Origin: JAMZMI01 sp049115715
Lineage (GTDB): Bacteria > Bacteroidota > Bacteroidia > Cytophagales > Cyclobacteriaceae
Reading direction: 5' to 3'
Length of the DNA: 64,000 bases
NCBI GenBank assembly: GCA_049115715.1
Contig: JAGDZQ010000008.1
Coordinates: 14,159-78,158, forward strand
A model generated the notes under the pieces. That model worked only from the letters and a program-made list of their open reading frames with translations, was not told the DNA's origin and made no database searches. The position numbers were made by a program, and so were the translations under genes. Each line of letters opens with the position of its first letter. Position 1 is the stretch's first letter. Positions 63,913 through 64,000 of the stretch are shown here, one piece after another.

Positions 63913-64000
63913 GAAATAAGCGCATTTGACTTTTCAAAGTATAAACAGCTAATTTCTTTTTGATCAACAGATCAAAGGTCAATGTCGTTTAGTTAAGGGA

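Noticed and set aside
1..64000. tRNA, rRNA or CRISPR arrays
   Set aside because: No cloverleaf-type sequence with CCA end, no conserved rRNA segment and no regular repeat-spacer pattern was seen in any intergenic region.

Overview
The window looks like a chromosomal segment of a marine or soil Bacteroidota of the order Cytophagales. Evidence: a PorP/SprF-GldK-GldL-GldM-GldN type IX secretion/gliding locus, TonB-dependent receptor plus lipoprotein, LytS/LytTR two-component pair, DUF4271 next to HemD, an F-ATPase operon split from atpD/atpC, promoters of the Bacteroidota form TTG-N17..22-TAnnTTTG, and moderate-to-low GC. The genus is not determined. I see no tRNA, rRNA or CRISPR array.

Layout. 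1-3082: a small orphan ORF, then an arsenic detoxification cluster (arsR, an ArsI-like vicinal-oxygen-chelate protein, a thioredoxin-type arsenate reductase, acr3). Nearly identical ATCG(C/T)AATATTGCAAT-type palindromes precede each of the first three genes. 3083-4511: a short interspersed repeat and two minus-strand genes (membrane-anchored unknown, DksA/TraR-like zinc-finger protein). 4643-16710: MoxR ATPase, an abundant-looking lipoprotein and its neighbouring TonB receptor, a YfcH-type epimerase, a LOG-family protein, uvrA and a LytS/LytTR pair. 16707-18223: minus-strand hemW and an unknown. 18282-21825: an outer-membrane BamA/TamA-like barrel, DUF4271 protein and hemD. 21882-27397: the T9SS core locus. 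27435-34092: minus-strand operon of a SprE/PorW-like TPR protein, PBP1A and uvrC. 34191-42380: M23 peptidase, bactofilin, atpZ, atpI-like, atpBEFHAG, then a UbiA-family prenyltransferase and a methyltransferase.

42690-46042 is an ECF sigma/anti-sigma operon with envelope genes. 46043-51978 is the most accessory part: a nucleoside-deoxyribosyltransferase-like protein fused to a UvrD/PcrA-type Tudor-like tail, a broken insertion sequence with intact 18-bp ends, a RidA protein, a TlpA-type lipoprotein and 0.9 kb without genes. 51979-64000 holds a LysR regulator, outer-membrane and lipoprotein genes (one frameshifted), a candidate LAS-type metallopeptidase, a 2041-residue secreted lamin-tail-domain protein, asd and a THUMP-like methyltransferase.

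The strongest candidates for something undescribed are the effector-Tudor fusion at 46164-47015 and two diverged copies of a structured intergenic element (about 42502-42608 and 51241-51330).
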